Made by a program: the position numbers and the translations under genes | NCBI GenBank assembly: GCA_018882835.1 | Contig: VERE01000024.1 | Location: 1-42,841 of the forward strand | DNA: 42,841 bases | Reading direction: 5' to 3' | Origin: Limnohabitans sp. | GTDB taxonomy: Bacteria; Pseudomonadota; Gammaproteobacteria; Burkholderiales; Burkholderiaceae_C | Shown here: piece by piece, positions 41,855-42,841 of the stretch | Layout: every line of letters starts with the position of its first letter | Numbering within the stretch: position 1 is the first letter of the stretch | The notes under the pieces: generated by a model | Databases searched by the model: none | Told to the model about the DNA's origin: nothing | The model's input: the letters and a program-made list of their open reading frames with translations, nothing else

Positions 41855-42841
41855 ATGGCACTCATGGACATCAAAGTTCCCGACATTGGCGACTTCGCCG
41901 AAGTGGCCGTCATTGAATTGCTGGTCAAGCCCGGCGACACGGTCAAGGCCGAGCAAAGCCTCATCACCGTGGAGTCCGACAAGGCTTCCATGGAAATTCC
42001 ATCATCGCATGCTGGCGTGGTGAAAGAACTCAAGGTCAAGCTGGGCGACAAAGTGGCCGAAGGCTCGGTGGTTCTTACCCTCGACGTCGTTGCAAGCCCG
42101 CAGGCCGAGGTCAGCTCTCCTGTCGTTGCGAGCCCACAAGTCGCGGCACCCACGCCCGCCAAGGTGAGTCCGCAGGGCGCAGCCAGCAATTACAGCGGTC
42201 ATGCCGATCTGGACTGCGATGTCCTGGTATTGGGCGCCGGCCCTGGCGGCTACTCGGCTGCCTTCCGGGCCGCCGACCTGGGCTTGAAAGTGATCCTGGT
42301 CGAGCGCTACGCCACTCTGGGCGGTGTCTGCCTGAACGTCGGTTGCATTCCCTCCAAGGCCTTGTTGCATGTGGCGGCTGTGATGGACGAGGTCAGCCAC
42401 ATGGCCGATCTGGGCGTGGACTTCGGTGCCCCCAAAGTCAGCATCGACAAGCTGCGCGGGCACAAAGAAAAAGTCATTGGCAAGTTGACCGGTGGACTGG
42501 CCGCCATGGCCAAGATGCGCAAGGTCACCACGGTGCGCGGCTATGGCCACTTTGTCGGGGCCAACCACGTCGAAGTGGAGGAGACCACTGGCGCAGCCCA
42601 AGAAAAAACGGGCAGCAAAAAAGTCATTGCCTTCAAGAAGTGCATCATTGCCGCCGGGTCACAAGCCGTGCGCTTGCCCTTCATGCCTGATGATCCGCGC
42701 GTGGTTGACAGCACGGGTGCTCTGGCGCTCAAGGAAGTTCCCAAGCGCATGTTGATTCTGGGGGGCGGCATCATTGGCCTGGAAATGGGCACGGTGTACA
42801 GCACTCTGGGCGCACGCCTGGACGTGGTGGAAATGATGGAT
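41855..42841 (+). CDS. lpdA: Dihydrolipoamide dehydrogenase with N-terminal lipoyl domain (partial)
   Basis: The 3' end is cut by the window; 329 residues are visible. Residues 1-~78 form a lipoyl domain (K43 in ESDKASMEIP), nearly identical to AceF's first. A repeat-built linker (~79-115) follows. The flavoprotein core then starts with DVLVLGAGPGGYSAAFRAADLG, has the redox-active disulfide GGVCLNVGCIPSKALLH, and reaches the NAD-binding ILGGGIIGLEMG. It reoxidises dihydrolipoamide on E2 with NAD+. An E3 carrying its own lipoyl domain is known from some betaproteobacteria and Neisseria. The leader and first codons closely resemble those of aceF, suggesting origin by duplication of that gene's 5' end. 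GAGGA upstream supports the start. Confidence 0.97.
   Translation, partial: MALMDIKVPDIGDFAEVAVIELLVKPGDTVKAEQSLITVESDKASMEIPSSHAGVVKELKVKLGDKVAEGSVVLTLDVVASPQAEVSSPVVASPQVAAPTPAKVSPQGAASNYSGHADLDCDVLVLGAGPGGYSAAFRAADLGLKVILVERYATLGGVCLNVGCIPSKALLHVAAVMDEVSHMADLGVDFGAPKVSIDKLRGHKEKVIGKLTGGLAAMAKMRKVTTVRGYGHFVGANHVEVEETTGAAQEKTGSKKVIAFKKCIIAAGSQAVRLPFMPDDPRVVDSTGALALKEVPKRMLILGGGIIGLEMGTVYSTLGARLDVVEMMD
42090..42186 (+). repeat. 36-bp repeats in the LpdA linker
   Basis: Units begin at 42090, 42126 and (diverged) 42162, with the same 36-base period as in aceF. Unit 1 begins TTGCAAGCCCGCAGGCCG, unit 2 TTGCGAGCCCACAAG, and unit 3 keeps only the core GTCCGCAGGGCGCAG. They encode VVASPQAEVSSP, VVASPQVAAPTP and AKVSPQGAAS. 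Confidence 0.8.

Noticed and set aside
1..42841. CRISPR arrays, insertion sequences, tRNA or rRNA genes, riboswitches
   Set aside because: No spaced direct-repeat array, transposase, inverted terminal repeat pair, tRNA cloverleaf or recognisable riboswitch was found by reading; gaps between genes are all short.

Overview
The window looks like a chromosomal segment of a betaproteobacterium of the order Burkholderiales, most likely Comamonadaceae (Limnohabitans, Rhodoferax or Polaromonas-like). This is inferred from about 60% GC, two orphan Bug-type (TctC) solute receptors, a PHA phasin, a dihydrolipoamide dehydrogenase with its own lipoyl domain, and a FixLJ-like two-component pair beside the pyruvate dehydrogenase genes. 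No tRNA, rRNA, CRISPR array, insertion sequence or phage gene was seen. Coding density is very high: no gap between genes exceeds about 185 bases.

Region 1 (1-8558) is a divergent locus of the amidoligase/alpha-E/transglutaminase type. Leftward lie a transglutaminase-DUF2126 protein and a fused circularly permuted ATP-grasp/alpha-E protein that runs off the left edge. Rightward lie a stand-alone ATP-grasp (COG2308) and a stand-alone alpha-E protein (COG2307). Comparative genomics predicts that such loci make and process a small peptide or peptide tag, but to my knowledge the product is undefined. The divergent promoter region holds two tandem CACC-N5-GGTG palindromes.

Region 2 (8588-21111) is catabolic. 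A Rieske oxygenase, a carboxymuconolactone-decarboxylase-like protein and a Bug receptor run rightward. They meet a long leftward gene string, livG-livF-substrate-binding protein-livH-livM-glcG-like-extradiol dioxygenase-FAH hydrolase-flavin hydroxylase-Bug receptor. Uptake, ring hydroxylation, meta-cleavage and hydrolysis of an aromatic acid is the natural reading. The substrate is not evident, and no regulator, aldolase or dehydrogenase lies in the cluster.

Region 3 (21217-31106) is mixed housekeeping and accessory: a hypothetical protein and an amidase with interlocked divergent start codons, an unknown membrane protein, a His/Gly-rich secreted protein, a DnaQ-like exonuclease with an MFS transporter, a PLD-family nuclease, a phasin with a clear terminator, an L-2-hydroxyglutarate oxidase-like enzyme, pyrD and rpiA.

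Region 4 (31107-42841) holds prlC, folD, a LuxR-type response regulator and a two-PAS membrane histidine kinase on the minus strand. Divergent from these is aceE-aceF-lpdA, encoding pyruvate dehydrogenase E1, E2 and E3 (E3 cut by the right edge). The flexible linkers of both E2 and E3 are built from a 36-bp (12-residue) tandem repeat. Its DNA resembles a palindromic intergenic element seen once elsewhere in the window (16427-16459).
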